Of a DNA stretch of 32,664 nucleotides, positions 15,644 through 24,500 are shown piece after piece. Under the pieces are notes generated by a model. That model was not told where the DNA came from and made no database searches. It was given only the letters and a program-made list of their open reading frames with translations. Source of the DNA: Candidatus Eisenbacteria bacterium (GTDB lineage Bacteria; Orphanbacterota; Orphanbacteria; Orphanbacterales; Orphanbacteraceae); contig VGIW01000030.1 of assembly GCA_016867715.1 (NCBI GenBank), forward strand, positions 1 to 32,664, read 5' to 3'. Both the position numbers and the translations under genes were made by a program. Position 1 is the first letter of the stretch; each line of letters begins with the position of its first letter.

Positions 15644-15692
15644 GACCGGCCCTCCCACCGCGCCCATTCTACACCACGATGCGCCGCATCGG

Positions 15693-15782
15693 GAATTCGG
15701 TACCTGATACCCTATTTCCGGGCTATGGCTCGACTGTTGGGAATGCTCCCTGCGAGGAAATCAGGTATCACGTACCGAATTC
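15693..15782. repeat. Long inverted repeat with 36-bp centre
   Basis: Arms 15693-15719 and 15756-15782 are reverse complements at 24 of 27 positions, each beginning or ending with GAATTCGGTAC-like sequence. The centre is 36 bp. The size and symmetry resemble REP/REPIN-type or MITE-like palindromic elements; no target-site duplication is evident. Confidence 0.75.
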
Positions 15783-15901
15783 ACCCTGCCCCGTCCCCGT
15801 CTCCGGAAGAAGGTCACTCCCAACGTCCGGCTCTTGCCACCCGAGAGCCTCATCTTGGCATCGTTGACCTGAAAGACAACCTGACGGTGCTCCTTCTTCC
15901 T

Positions 15902-16076
15902 CGCTCGGCGGGCCGACCTCCCCCTCGGGGCCTGATCGACGAGGCCGGGTACCCGCCCCCTCGATGATGGAGCCGAAGGCTCCCGCACCGGGGGGGCAGG
16001 TGGCCGAGCGATTGGAGCCGAGAACGCGCGGGGCGCGTTCGGAGGCGTCCCCGAGGGGGAGGTCGGCCTGCCGAGC
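15902..16076. repeat. 28-bp inverted repeat pair
   Basis: 15902-15929 and 16049-16076 are reverse complements at 27 of 28 positions (core GGGGGAGGTCGGCC), enclosing about 120 bp. The right copy is part of the 40-bp block found again at 25834-25873. Confidence 0.75.
16031..16070. repeat. Dispersed repeat block 1, copy A
   Basis: This 40-bp segment (starting GGGCGCGTTCGGAGGCGTCC) matches 25834-25873 at 38 positions. It is intergenic in both places. Confidence 0.8.
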
Positions 16077-16090
16077 GAGCCGTCCGAGAA

Positions 16091-16134
16091 CGCGCGACGC
16101 GCGGCAACTCGCCGCTGAGCCCCCCCGTCTCCGG
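16091..16134. repeat. Dispersed repeat block 2, copy A (inverted)
   Basis: The reverse complement of this segment matches 25663-25709: 13 identical bases (CCGGAGACGGGGG), a short indel, then AGCGGCGAGTTGCCGCGCG identical and six more bases after one mismatch. Confidence 0.75.
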
Positions 16135-16187
16135 GACAAGACCGCGCCCGCCGTTCGATGACCGAGTTATGCCTGGAACATGCGGGC

Positions 16188-16210
16188 GGGGCGTCCGAAC
16201 CGGACGCCCC
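16188..16210 (-). terminator. Hairpin downstream of the repeat lipoprotein, possible terminator
   Basis: A perfect 10-bp stem (GGGGCGTCCG / CGGACGCCCC) with a 3-nt loop lies about 45 nt after the lipoprotein stop on the minus strand. No T-run follows, so terminator function is uncertain. Confidence 0.5.
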
Positions 16211-16254
16211 GTGCGGGTGAGGATCGCTGAAAGGAGGAAACCGCCAGGCCCGCG

Positions 16255-17352
16255 CTATTCAAGCTCGTCCGTCACCTCGGCCGGGTTGCACGCCTTCGTC
16301 CACCGCCCGTGGAAGAACCCGCGCGGCTCCTCGATCCCATGCTGCGGGCGCGGCCCGCGCCACTCGCTCTTCCACACGCCGTGGAGCGATCCCTGAATCC
16401 CCGCCTCGTCCCGCCACACCCCGCGGAACCAACCGGCGTCCCGCTCGCGCCCCGGTCCCCACTTCCCTCGGAGAAGCCCCAGGAACTCGCCCGCCTCGCC
16501 GATGTACTTCCCGAAGAAGACGCGCATCCCGTCGTCGTCCACGCCCCAATGCCCGCGGAGAAACCCGCGGTTCGAACCATGCTGCGTCGTCCATCGCCCG
16601 CGGAACTCCCCGCCGTCGATCGCGCTTCGGATCCAGTGCCCCGAAACGAAACCGCGGCCGCACGGGTACTCCTCGAGCAGGAACGCGGCGACCGAAAACT
16701 GGTTTCCGATCGCGTCCACGTCGAACACCGTGTCGATCGAGACGAGCTCCTCCATCGCGAACGCCATCTGGAACGGACCGAGATCGATGGCCACTTGGTT
16801 ATCCGAGCCGCCGGGCGAACCCGGGTTCGGATCGAGAACTGTAAGAACGATCCCGTCCCAGTGCGGCGCCGTCTCCGAAACCAGCTCGAGCACCCTGCGA
16901 TCCGTACGCGGCCTCACGATCGAGTCGGTCCGCTCGAAGCGGAGCGCCCTCTCTGCGAAGATCGCGCCGGTGTCGACCGCGATCGATCCGCTCCAATCAG
17001 TGACCACCGTGTTCGACGAGTCGCCGTGGAGCATCCCCCAGGCGATCCGAAGCACATAAACATCCGTTGTCTGAAGCGCTCCGAGCGCGACGACCTCCGG
17101 CATCTCCTCCACCGGATCCTCCGCCGGCTCTCCGTCCTCCGCCTCCGCCTTCAGCTGCACATCGCCGAACGCCTCCGCCTCGTCCGTCATCGTGTACCCG
17201 CCGAACTCCGCGTTCAGATCGCCCCCCTCGTCGCCGCCGGGATCCTGAGTTCTCGTCCCCGAAGGGGAGTTCTCGCCGCATCCCGCAAGAGCGAGCGCGA
17301 GAACGAGCGCGAAAACAACCGCCGCTGGAATCGTACTCTTCATGCGCCTCAT
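16255..17352 (-). CDS. Lipoprotein with seven GxFxGxW-type repeats
   Basis: The 365-aa product has a lipoprotein signal peptide (ALALAGC lipobox at about residues 19-25), then an acidic low-complexity linker, a central beta-rich domain and, at residues 232-351, seven copies of a G-[FWL]-x-G-x-W motif: GFVSGHW, GEFRGRW, GFLRGHW, GLLRGKW, GWFRGVW, GSLHGVW and GFFHGRW. I know no function for this repeat; evenly spaced aromatic-Gly strands suggest a beta-solenoid or propeller-like binding surface. AGGAGG lies 7 nt before the ATG at 17350-17352, which settles the start. It is a single gene on the minus strand, facing the GH172 gene across the repeat-rich spacer. It is surface-exposed or periplasmic by inference. 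Confidence 0.8.
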   Translation of the reverse strand: MRRMKSTIPAAVVFALVLALALAGCGENSPSGTRTQDPGGDEGGDLNAEFGGYTMTDEAEAFGDVQLKAEAEDGEPAEDPVEEMPEVVALGALQTTDVYVLRIAWGMLHGDSSNTVVTDWSGSIAVDTGAIFAERALRFERTDSIVRPRTDRRVLELVSETAPHWDGIVLTVLDPNPGSPGGSDNQVAIDLGPFQMAFAMEELVSIDTVFDVDAIGNQFSVAAFLLEEYPCGRGFVSGHWIRSAIDGGEFRGRWTTQHGSNRGFLRGHWGVDDDGMRVFFGKYIGEAGEFLGLLRGKWGPGRERDAGWFRGVWRDEAGIQGSLHGVWKSEWRGPRPQHGIEEPRGFFHGRWTKACNPAEVTDELE

Positions 17353-17596
17353 CGTGCTGCCTCCTAGCGCGCCGGCTTCGCCGCCGGGTTCGGGTTCGTC
17401 GCGTCCGGTCCGACGGAGAGCAAGCTTCGTTCCCGTCCGAGCTCGTCACGAATAAGCGTGTGTATCTGCTGGTATTACAATGTTTTACAGTGGCGTTCCG
17501 GCGCAGCCGCCGCGAGAGGCGGGTGCCCGAGCGGCGGAGGTCGTACGCACGACCGGCGCGAGCGAACGATCTCGTGCGGGCTATCGCTTGGGACGC

Positions 17597-18022
17597 TCAG
17601 CGATCGAGGAGAGGGAGCCGCACCTCCTTGTCCATCTCGCGGGCGAGCGACCCCTCGAGCCGCTCGATGAAGATCTCCCCGGTCACGCTCACGATCCCGG
17701 AAAAGAGATGCCCCCCGCGGCACTCGAAGCCTGCGTTCCCGAGGATGACATGAACGTGCGGGAGCGGCGATCCGTCCCTCAGGCTGAGGTTCCCTTGGAG
17801 GGAGAGGAGCTCCCAGCTCCCGGGGAGGGTTCCGCGCAAGTATTCCTTTCTCTCGACGTCGAAGAAGCCGATCTCCGCGTCGCGGAGGGCGCCGATTCCG
17901 GAGACGCGCCCCGCCTCGACTTTCTTCTCCGCGGCGACGGTCCGAAGAACCTCCATCACATCCTCGCCCCGATCGACTCGGACGAGGAGCCGCTTCCCCC
18001 CTTCGAACTCCCAGACCTTCAT
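17597..18022 (-). CDS. PPC/DUF296-domain protein
   Basis: The 141-aa protein is a single PPC (DUF296) domain: GEDVMEVLRTVAAE, then SGIGALRDAEIGFFD, LSLQGNLSLRDG, and PHVHVILG with the conserved histidines, followed by GGHLFSG. Bacterial PPC proteins form trimers and their function is unsettled; the plant relatives bind AT-rich DNA through an extra AT-hook that is absent here. The ATG at 18020-18022 has GGAGG 5 nt upstream. It is transcribed away from the glycosyltransferase gene, with 109 bp between them. No partner in the neighbourhood explains its role. Confidence 0.9.
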   Translation of the reverse strand: MKVWEFEGGKRLLVRVDRGEDVMEVLRTVAAEKKVEAGRVSGIGALRDAEIGFFDVERKEYLRGTLPGSWELLSLQGNLSLRDGSPLPHVHVILGNAGFECRGGHLFSGIVSVTGEIFIERLEGSLAREMDKEVRLPLLDR

Positions 18023-18112
18023 CGCGACCTCCGTCCGTGGGTTTCCGCGAGCATACCACGCCCCGAGCGGAGGGCGTCCGCGCGAGATGCGTACTCCTCG
18101 CCACGGTCTTCG

Positions 18113-18121
18113 TGATATAAG
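18113..18121 (+). promoter_or_regulatory. Extended -10 element close to the glycosyltransferase start
   Basis: TGA followed by TATAAG (18116-18121) is an extended -10. Transcription would start near 18128, only a few bases before the ATG at 18132, giving a leaderless or nearly leaderless mRNA. There is no good -35. Confidence 0.35.
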
Positions 18122-18131
18122 AGAAGCCGAG

Positions 18132-20111
18132 ATGCGAGCGAACGACCGTTTCGAATCACGAGCGCTTCCGCTCCTCCTCTTCGTCCTCGCCCTCGCCTTG
18201 AGGCTCGGACATGTCGCCTCGCTTCGCGCGCTTCCCAGCTTCGAGCATCCCTATGAGGGACTCGACGCCGAGCTTTACACCAAGCTCGCCCTCTCGATCG
18301 CGAACGGGAACCTCTTCCCGAGCGGGATCATCGACGCCGCCCCGCTCTACGCCTATTGGCTCGCGGCGTTCGTCCGGATCGCCGGCGATGGGACGCTCGC
18401 CCCGCGACTCGCGCAGGCGGTTCTCGGCGCCCTCGCGGCGCCTCTTCTCTGGTCGGCCGGGAGGCGCTTCTCCGGCGCGGGCGCCGGGCTCTTCGCAGGA
18501 GTCGCCGCCGCCGTCTCCCCTCTCTTCATCCTCTACGAGGGGAGCCTCCAGAGCGCGGCGCTCGTCCCCTTTCTCACCTCTCTCCTTCTCGCTTCTCTTC
18601 TCGCGGTCCGCCCCGGCCCTCTCTCGTCGTCCGCTTCGGGCCTCCTCCTCGGTATTTTAAGTCTCAACCGCCCGGACCTTCTCGCGCTGATCCTTCTCTT
18701 CCCTCTCTGGCTTCTGGTCCGCGCCGGGCGCCGGTGCGCGATCGCCCTACTCGCGGGGGCGCTTCTCCCGGTCGTCCCCTTCGCCGCAGCGGCCTCCGTT
18801 CGCGCGGGCGGCCTCGTACCGCTCACCGCCCACGGCGGCATCCACTTCCTCATCGGGAACCACGAGGGGGCCGATGGAACCCTCTCGCCGGTCGAGGGGA
18901 TCCGGCCGACGCCGGAAGGCTTCGCCCGGGACGCGCGCGCTCTCGCGAGAAAAGAGACAGGGGGCGATCTTTCCCACGCGGAGGCCTCGCGCTTCTTCTT
19001 CCGGAAGGGAGCCGCGTGGATCGTTTCGCACCCAAAGGATTTTCTCGATCTCCTCGGACGGAAGACGATTCTCTTCTGGAACGACTACGAGATCCCGAAC
19101 AACGAGGACCTCTACTTCCTGAGGAAGCACTCGCCGGCTCTCGATCTGCCGATCCCGTTCTTCGGGATCGTCGCGGCGCTCGCGATGTTCGGCCTCCTCT
19201 CGGGAACTCTCCGAGAGGGCTCCCGCCCGCTTCTCGCCCTTCTCGTTCTCGCCGTTTTCGCCGGCGGGCTTCTCTTCTTCGTCACCGGAAGGTATCGCCT
19301 TCCGGCGCTCCCCGCCCTTCTTCTCCTCGCAGGAAGCGGGTGCGCGGCATGGGGGCGCGCGGTTCGCGAGCGTAAGAGGAGCGCGCTCCTTCTTCTTCCT
19401 CTCCTCGCCTTCACGAACCTCCCCGTGCGGCGTTTCGACGCCGCGGCCGCGGAGTCGCGCATGGCGAGCTCGTATCTCGCGGCAGGAGATCTCCGCTCGG
19501 CCGAGGAAGCCTACCGCCGGGCGGAACGGGCGCATCCCGGCTTCCCCGAGGCGCGGCGCGGGCTCGCGCGGATCCTGGCCGAGAGAGGGGAAGCCGACGA
19601 GGCGATCCGTCTTCACCGCGATCTCGCGAGGGACGGGAGAGAGAAAAAACGCGCGCGGGCCGATCTCGCTTCGCTTCTCGCGCGAACCGGCCGCACCGAG
19701 AAGGCGATCGCGCTTCTCGACTCGATCGTCGCCGAGAACCCCTCGGACGCCGTCTCCCTCGCCAACCTCGGAGCCGCGCGCATGAGTCAGGGAGAGGACG
19801 CTCTCGCGGAGGAGCTTCTCCGAAGAGCGATCACGCTCGATCCGGAGTCGCCCGAGGCGCATCTCAACCTCGCGCTCCTCAAGACGCGCCAGGGAAGGCC
19901 GGAGGAGGCGATCCGGCTCTTCGAGCGCCATCTCGAGATCGATCCTCTCTCGGAACGCGGGCTCTTCAACTCCGGCGTCGCGCGCGCGATGAGCGGCGAT
20001 CCGGAGGGGGCGATTCGGGATTGGGAACGGCTTCGCACGATCCGTCCCGAATACCCGAACCTCGAGGCGAACCTCGCGCGGGCGCGGGAGCTTCTCGGCG
20101 GACGGCCGTAG
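18132..20111 (+). CDS. Membrane glycosyltransferase (PMT/ArnT-like) fused to TPR repeats
   Basis: The 659-aa protein has two parts. Residues 1-430 are polytopic membrane sequence with about ten hydrophobic spans; the first periplasmic loop contains GLDAELYTKLA and DAAPLYAYWLA, placed as in GT39/GT83-type lipid-linked sugar transferases (PMT/ArnT superfamily), where an acidic residue is catalytic. Residues 440-655 hold about six TPR units (ASSYLAAGDLRSAEEAYRRAE, LNLALLKTRQGRPEEAIRLFE and others), likely extracytoplasmic and protein-binding. Such fusions occur in several phyla and are thought to glycosylate exported proteins; the substrate here is unknown. The ATG at 18132 has only a weak ribosome binding site. 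It converges on msrC with a 6-bp gap. Confidence 0.85.
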   Translation: MRANDRFESRALPLLLFVLALALRLGHVASLRALPSFEHPYEGLDAELYTKLALSIANGNLFPSGIIDAAPLYAYWLAAFVRIAGDGTLAPRLAQAVLGALAAPLLWSAGRRFSGAGAGLFAGVAAAVSPLFILYEGSLQSAALVPFLTSLLLASLLAVRPGPLSSSASGLLLGILSLNRPDLLALILLFPLWLLVRAGRRCAIALLAGALLPVVPFAAAASVRAGGLVPLTAHGGIHFLIGNHEGADGTLSPVEGIRPTPEGFARDARALARKETGGDLSHAEASRFFFRKGAAWIVSHPKDFLDLLGRKTILFWNDYEIPNNEDLYFLRKHSPALDLPIPFFGIVAALAMFGLLSGTLREGSRPLLALLVLAVFAGGLLFFVTGRYRLPALPALLLLAGSGCAAWGRAVRERKRSALLLLPLLAFTNLPVRRFDAAAAESRMASSYLAAGDLRSAEEAYRRAERAHPGFPEARRGLARILAERGEADEAIRLHRDLARDGREKKRARADLASLLARTGRTEKAIALLDSIVAENPSDAVSLANLGAARMSQGEDALAEELLRRAITLDPESPEAHLNLALLKTRQGRPEEAIRLFERHLEIDPLSERGLFNSGVARAMSGDPEGAIRDWERLRTIRPEYPNLEANLARARELLGGRP

Positions 20112-20117
20112 GTTGGA

Positions 20118-20606
20118 TCAGGCGGAAAGGAAACGCGCATCGCGCGCCGCGGTCTCTTCGAGAAGCCGGGCGATCGGCTCGATCCCCGCGAGATCCTCTT
20201 TATCGAAATCATCGACGTTGCGACTATCGATGTCGAGAACACCCCATACGAAGCCCGAGGGCGCGCGAAGCGGGATCACGATCTCGGAGCGGCTTTCCGG
20301 GTCGCACGCGATGTGTCCGGGGAACGCGTGCACGTCGGGCACGACGAGGGCTTCGTTCTTCTCCCATGCGGTCCCGCAAACGCCCCTTCCCCGGGCGATC
20401 CGCACGCAGGCGGGCCTGCCCTGGAACGGTCCAAGCACGAGCTCATCCCCCGAGACCCGATAGAACCCGACCCACGAGAAGGGAAGCGCCTCGAAGAGAA
20501 TCGCCGCCGCGTTGGCGAGGTTCGCGACGGCGTCGTTCTCCCCATCCGCGACGGAGCGGATCTCCTCGAGCGCCCACCGATACGCTTTCAGTCGGTCCCG
20601 TTCCAT
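20118..20606 (-). CDS. msrC: Free methionine-(R)-sulfoxide reductase (GAF domain)
   Basis: The 162-aa protein is a single GAF domain of the fRMsr type, which reduces free methionine-(R)-sulfoxide in the cytoplasm using thioredoxin. The signature is intact: FSWVGFYR, ELVLGPFQGRPACVRI, the GRGVCGTAW cysteine, HIACDPESRSEIVIPL with the second cysteine, and GVLDIDS. Length and motif spacing equal the family. GGAGGG lies 6 nt before the ATG at 20604-20606. The next gene upstream on the same strand is a peroxiredoxin, 85 bp away, so the two form an oxidative-stress pair and may be co-transcribed. Confidence 0.95.
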   Translation of the reverse strand: MERDRLKAYRWALEEIRSVADGENDAVANLANAAAILFEALPFSWVGFYRVSGDELVLGPFQGRPACVRIARGRGVCGTAWEKNEALVVPDVHAFPGHIACDPESRSEIVIPLRAPSGFVWGVLDIDSRNVDDFDKEDLAGIEPIARLLEETAARDARFLSA

Positions 20607-20691
20607 GCGCGTCCCTCCAAGAGAAAGAGCCGGTGCGGGGCTTTCCCTTCCCCGCGCCGGCCCGCATCGTATCAGGAAGAACCGAACGCCG

Positions 20692-21216
20692 CTACAGCGT
20701 GGCCTCGCCCGGTTGCCATTCGACCGGACAGTTCGCGCCGGTCTGGAGCGCGGCGAGCACGCGGAGGGTCTCCTTGACGCTGCGCCCGACGCCGTCGTCG
20801 TGCACGAGCATGTAGCGCAGAATCCCGTCCGGGTCGATGATGAACGTGCCGCGAAGCGCGTATCCCTTCTCCTCGAGAAGCACGCCGTACGCCCGCGCGG
20901 CCTCCTTCGTGAGATCGGAGAGAAGAGGATACTCGAGCGTTCCGAGCCCGTGATCGCGCCAGGCCTTGTGGGAGAAGAAGCTGTCGATGCTGACCCCGAG
21001 GATCTCCGCGTTCAGCTTCTTGAACTCCTTGTAGGCTCTGTTGAAGCCGGTGATCTCCGTCGGGCAGACGAAGGTAAAGTCGAGCGGATAGAAGTACAAC
21101 ACGATCCATCGGCCGCGATAGTCGGACAAGGCGATCTCTTTCGCGTCCTCTTCCTTCCCGACCAGCCCGGGCAGCTTGAAATCGGGCGCGTGCGATCCGA
21201 CCTGTACTCTCGTCAT
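20692..21216 (-). CDS. 2-Cys peroxiredoxin (AhpC/Prx1 type)
   Basis: The 174-aa protein has the Prx1/AhpC peroxidatic motif FYPLDFTFVCPTEI (Cys near residue 51) and a resolving cysteine in TGANCPVEWQPGEATL near the C-terminus, so it is a typical 2-Cys enzyme reducing H2O2 and organic peroxides. Thioredoxin or AhpF would be the reductant; neither is in the window. AGGAGGGGG precedes the ATG at 21214-21216. A promoter on the minus strand (21321-21349) would drive it and possibly msrC. Confidence 0.95.
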   Translation of the reverse strand: MTRVQVGSHAPDFKLPGLVGKEEDAKEIALSDYRGRWIVLYFYPLDFTFVCPTEITGFNRAYKEFKKLNAEILGVSIDSFFSHKAWRDHGLGTLEYPLLSDLTKEAARAYGVLLEEKGYALRGTFIIDPDGILRYMLVHDDGVGRSVKETLRVLAALQTGANCPVEWQPGEATL

Positions 21217-21320
21217 TCGTATCCCCCTCCTCTTGGGACGGCGGACCGCGGGAACGGAACGGCCGCCGGTTTCGTTCGGGTGAGCGGATTCGGGGTCTCA
21301 GTGGGACCCGGCTGCGGAAA

Positions 21321-21349
21321 AATGTACAAAACTGTCTCATCCGGGGCAA
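21321..21349 (-). promoter_or_regulatory. Promoter of the peroxiredoxin gene
   Basis: On the minus strand TTGCCC (21349-21344), a 17-nt spacer and TACATT (21326-21321), each matching consensus at 4 of 6 positions, about 100 nt before the start codon. Confidence 0.45.
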
Positions 21350-21399
21350 ATCGCGCGCCGGAGGGCCGAGAGGCTTTTTCGCGTAACCCAAAGAGCGGA

Positions 21400-21428
21400 T
21401 TGACATTCCGTGGGCCGTGTGGTAGTCT
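21400..21428 (+). promoter_or_regulatory. Promoter of the protease-cohesin operon
   Basis: A perfect -35 TTGACA (21400-21405), a 17-nt spacer and TAGTCT (21423-21428). Transcription from about 21435 would cover both the dockerin protease and the cohesin-like gene, up to the terminator at 25590-25619. Confidence 0.7.
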
Positions 21429-21581
21429 ACCCTGTGTGTCTTGGTGGCGCTCCCCGTGTTCGAATCGGGGGTTCGTTCCCCAAGGTCTCCCTTTGTTTCG
21501 TACATGAGGTGGTTTGTGTCCGATCGGAAGAGACGTCAGACGCGCGTGGGCTTCCCGGGCACGAGGAAAGGAGAGGAGAGC

Positions 21582-24500
21582 ATGCGCCTTCGGCGAATGT
21601 TGCCGCTCGTCTCCCTCGCCGCGATCCTCGCATGGGCGTCCGTGTCGGTCGCCTTCGTCGAGGTTTCGGAGTGGAACCGGCTTCTGGTTCCGCGGCCGGG
21701 CTGGGAGGATGAGGGCCTCTGGATCCAAGCGACCGAACGGGCGGACGCGGCGAAGACTTCTCCGGTCGCCGACCTCGCCGCTCAGTACGGCGGGAACTGG
21801 CGGTACAACCGGAACTCCGTCACGGGAAGCCTGCATCATGTGTACGGATCCGGCATCGACTTCACATCCGCCCTCTCGAACGAAGCCGACGTCGAGCGGG
21901 CGGCGCGCACGTTCATCGGCGCGAACTCTTCTCTCTTCGGCGCGACGAACGCTGATCTCCGCGCGGCTCAGATGCAGAGCGCCCCGGGCAAGTGGGCCGC
22001 CCACTTCGACCAGGTCGTGGACGGCCTCCGCGTCGTCGGCGGGCGCGTTCACGCGGTCTTCACTGATTCGGGTCGTCTCTTCGCTTTCGGTTCCGATGTC
22101 TATCCGAACGTGAAGGAGAAGCTCGGAAGCACGCGGCCGGTCCTCTCCGAGGCGGAAGCGATCGCGCTCGCCGGAGCGGAAGTCGGCTTCGTGAGCGGGA
22201 GCGATCAGATCACCCATCGCGAGCTCGTGATCCTGCCGATCCGCGAAGCGCGCGACGACGAGATGGTTCTCGACTATCGTCTCGCATGGCGTCTCGACCT
22301 CTTTGCGCAGAACCCCTACGGACATTGGTCGACCTACGTCGACGCGCGGAGCGGCGAGATCCTCTGGCGGGAGAGCCTGATCTACCCGCTCGACTTCACC
22401 GGGCATTCCCGGTCGGACGTGGAGTGGGACGGCTACTGCGACGGCTACACGTACGATTTCCCCGTCGACGGGATGGTGATCAACATCTCCGGCGTCGGGA
22501 CGACGTATTGCGGCGAGAACGGGAACTTCGCGCTTTCCTACGGCGGAACCGACTCGAGAACGATCACGGCGGAGTTCCGCGGTCTCTACATCAACGTGAA
22601 CCGGTACACGGGGACCGACGCCTCGCATACCGGGACGATCACCCCGGGAACGCCGTACACGATCGATTGGTCGAACACGAACTCGCTCGCCAGCGAGCGT
22701 GACTGCTTCTCGTACATCAACAAGCAGCACCGGTGGCTGAAGAACCTCGACCCGACCTTCACCCCGCTGGACTACGTGATGCCCTGCGTGGTGGAGCGAA
22801 CCGACGGGTATTGCCCCGGGAACGCATGGTACGACTACAACGGGATCAACTTCTGCGTGCAGAGCTCCAGCTACGGCAACACGGGGCGGATGGGCGACGT
22901 GGCCTATCACGAGTACGGCCACGGGATCACCCACCGCCTCTACGAGCCGACGAGCCCAAACAGCAGCATCCACGAGGGGAACTCCGATATCGTCGCGAAC
23001 CTCTTGACGAGAGAGAGCATCATCGGGCTCGGGTTCTACCTCAACAACTGCACGTCCGGAATCCGGAACTCTCTCAATACTCTCCGCTACCCGGATGACT
23101 ACGGAGGCTCGGGCCACTTCAACGGGCAGATCATCGCCGGGTTCATCTGGGATTCGTGGGTCCAGCTTCAGGCCGCGTATCCGCAGGCCTACGCGGACAG
23201 CGTGATCATGTACGACTGGTGGTACGGCCGGAAGATGGGGCTTCCGCTCTCGTTCCCCGATCAGGTCTACTGGACCTTCGTTGCGGACGACAACGACGGA
23301 AACCTCGACAACGGAACTCCGCATCACGCGATGCTCTGCGTCGGCGCGGAGAACCACGGGTTCACGTGCCCGGAGATCCTGAGCCCGGTCTCGATCACGC
23401 ACACGCCGGTCGAGTCGCAGCCGAGCACGACGCAGCCGACGGCGATCACGGCGACGATCGTCTCGTCGGCCGCTCCGATCAACGCGGGCGCGTGCCGGGT
23501 GTACTACAAGCTGAACGGCGGATCGTTCTCCAACGTGGGGATGTCGAACGTCGGCGGCGACAGCTACACGGGCTACATCCCCGCGCAGAGCGCCGGGACG
23601 CTCGTGCAGTACTACATCTACGGCCAGGACACCGACGGGAACTCCGCGACTCATCCGTCGAACGCCCCCGCGACCCTTCACGGGTTCTATGTGGGCGAGT
23701 TCCAGACGGTCTTCGAGGATGAGTTCGAGAGCGCCGGCGGTTGGACGGTCGGCATTCCGGGAGACGCCGCCACGACCGGCGTCTGGGAGAGGGGCGATCC
23801 GCAGGGAACGTACTACAACAGCCAGCCGGTCCAGCCGGAAGACGACCATACGCCGGCCCCGGGCGTGAACTGCTACGCCACGCAGCTCGCCGCGGGATCG
23901 AGCGCCGGATCCTACGACGTGGACGGCGGAAGAACGACGCTGGTCTCGCCGGTCATCGATCTTTCGGACGCGGCGATGGCGCTCGTCACCTACTGGCGTT
24001 GGTACACGAACAACCTCGGCAACGCGCCGAACGAGGACTACTGGAGAGTCCAGGTATCGAGCGACGGCGTGAACTGGGTTTATCTCGAGAACACGACCCA
24101 GTCGAACAACAGCTGGCAGCGTTACCAGTTCAACATCGGCAACTACGTGAGCCTCACATCGACCGTGCAGTTCCGCTTCATGGCGGAGGACGCGGGAAGC
24201 GGCTCTCTCGTCGAGGCGGCGGTCGACGACTTCAAGATCGATGCGATCTTGACGCCGGGAATCGATCCGACGCTTTCGACCGTGGCGGTGAACGACGACG
24301 TGATGCTTCGTCCGGACGGTCTTGGGGATTCGGTGCTCGCGATCACGGTGACGGTGCGGGACGGGAGCGGGAACCCGGTCGCGGGGATACCGGCGGGGGA
24401 CGTGGCGGTGACGCTCGACGGGGCATCGTTGAATGGTCGAGCGATGAAGTTCTGCGCGAGCGGGACGGACGAGTTGATTCTGTATTCGACAGAGCCGACG

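Larger units (their letters stand above)
15644..16254. other. Repeat-rich intergenic region
   Basis: About 600 bp with no supported gene. It contains a 27-bp inverted repeat pair (15693-15782), an inverted repeat pair at 15902-15929 and 16049-16076, a palindrome at 16022-16040, repeat blocks shared with 25.66-25.87 kb, and a hairpin at 16188-16210. Confidence 0.7.
21217..21581. other. Divergent promoter region between peroxiredoxin and protease genes
   Basis: About 365 bp holding one promoter on each strand (21321-21349 minus, 21400-21428 plus) and the 145-nt leader of the protease mRNA, which contains a CCCCG/CGGGG hairpin (21452-21470). A T-loop-like GTTCGAATC in the leader does not belong to a foldable tRNA. 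Confidence 0.6.

Noticed and set aside
13085-15967. 960-codon plus-strand frame opposite the GH172 gene
   Set aside because: Antisense shadow; the minus strand has a lipobox, a Shine-Dalgarno and GH172 motifs.
15768-16139. Minus-strand frame sharing ADLPLGDASERA with one at 25733-26206
   Set aside because: The shared peptide is just the translation of intergenic repeat block 1; the frames differ outside it and have no other gene features.
21450-21485. tRNA-like T-loop (GTTCGAATC) before the protease gene
   Set aside because: The T-stem has a mismatch, the following seven bases have no acceptor partner upstream, and no D- or anticodon arm or CCA can be placed.
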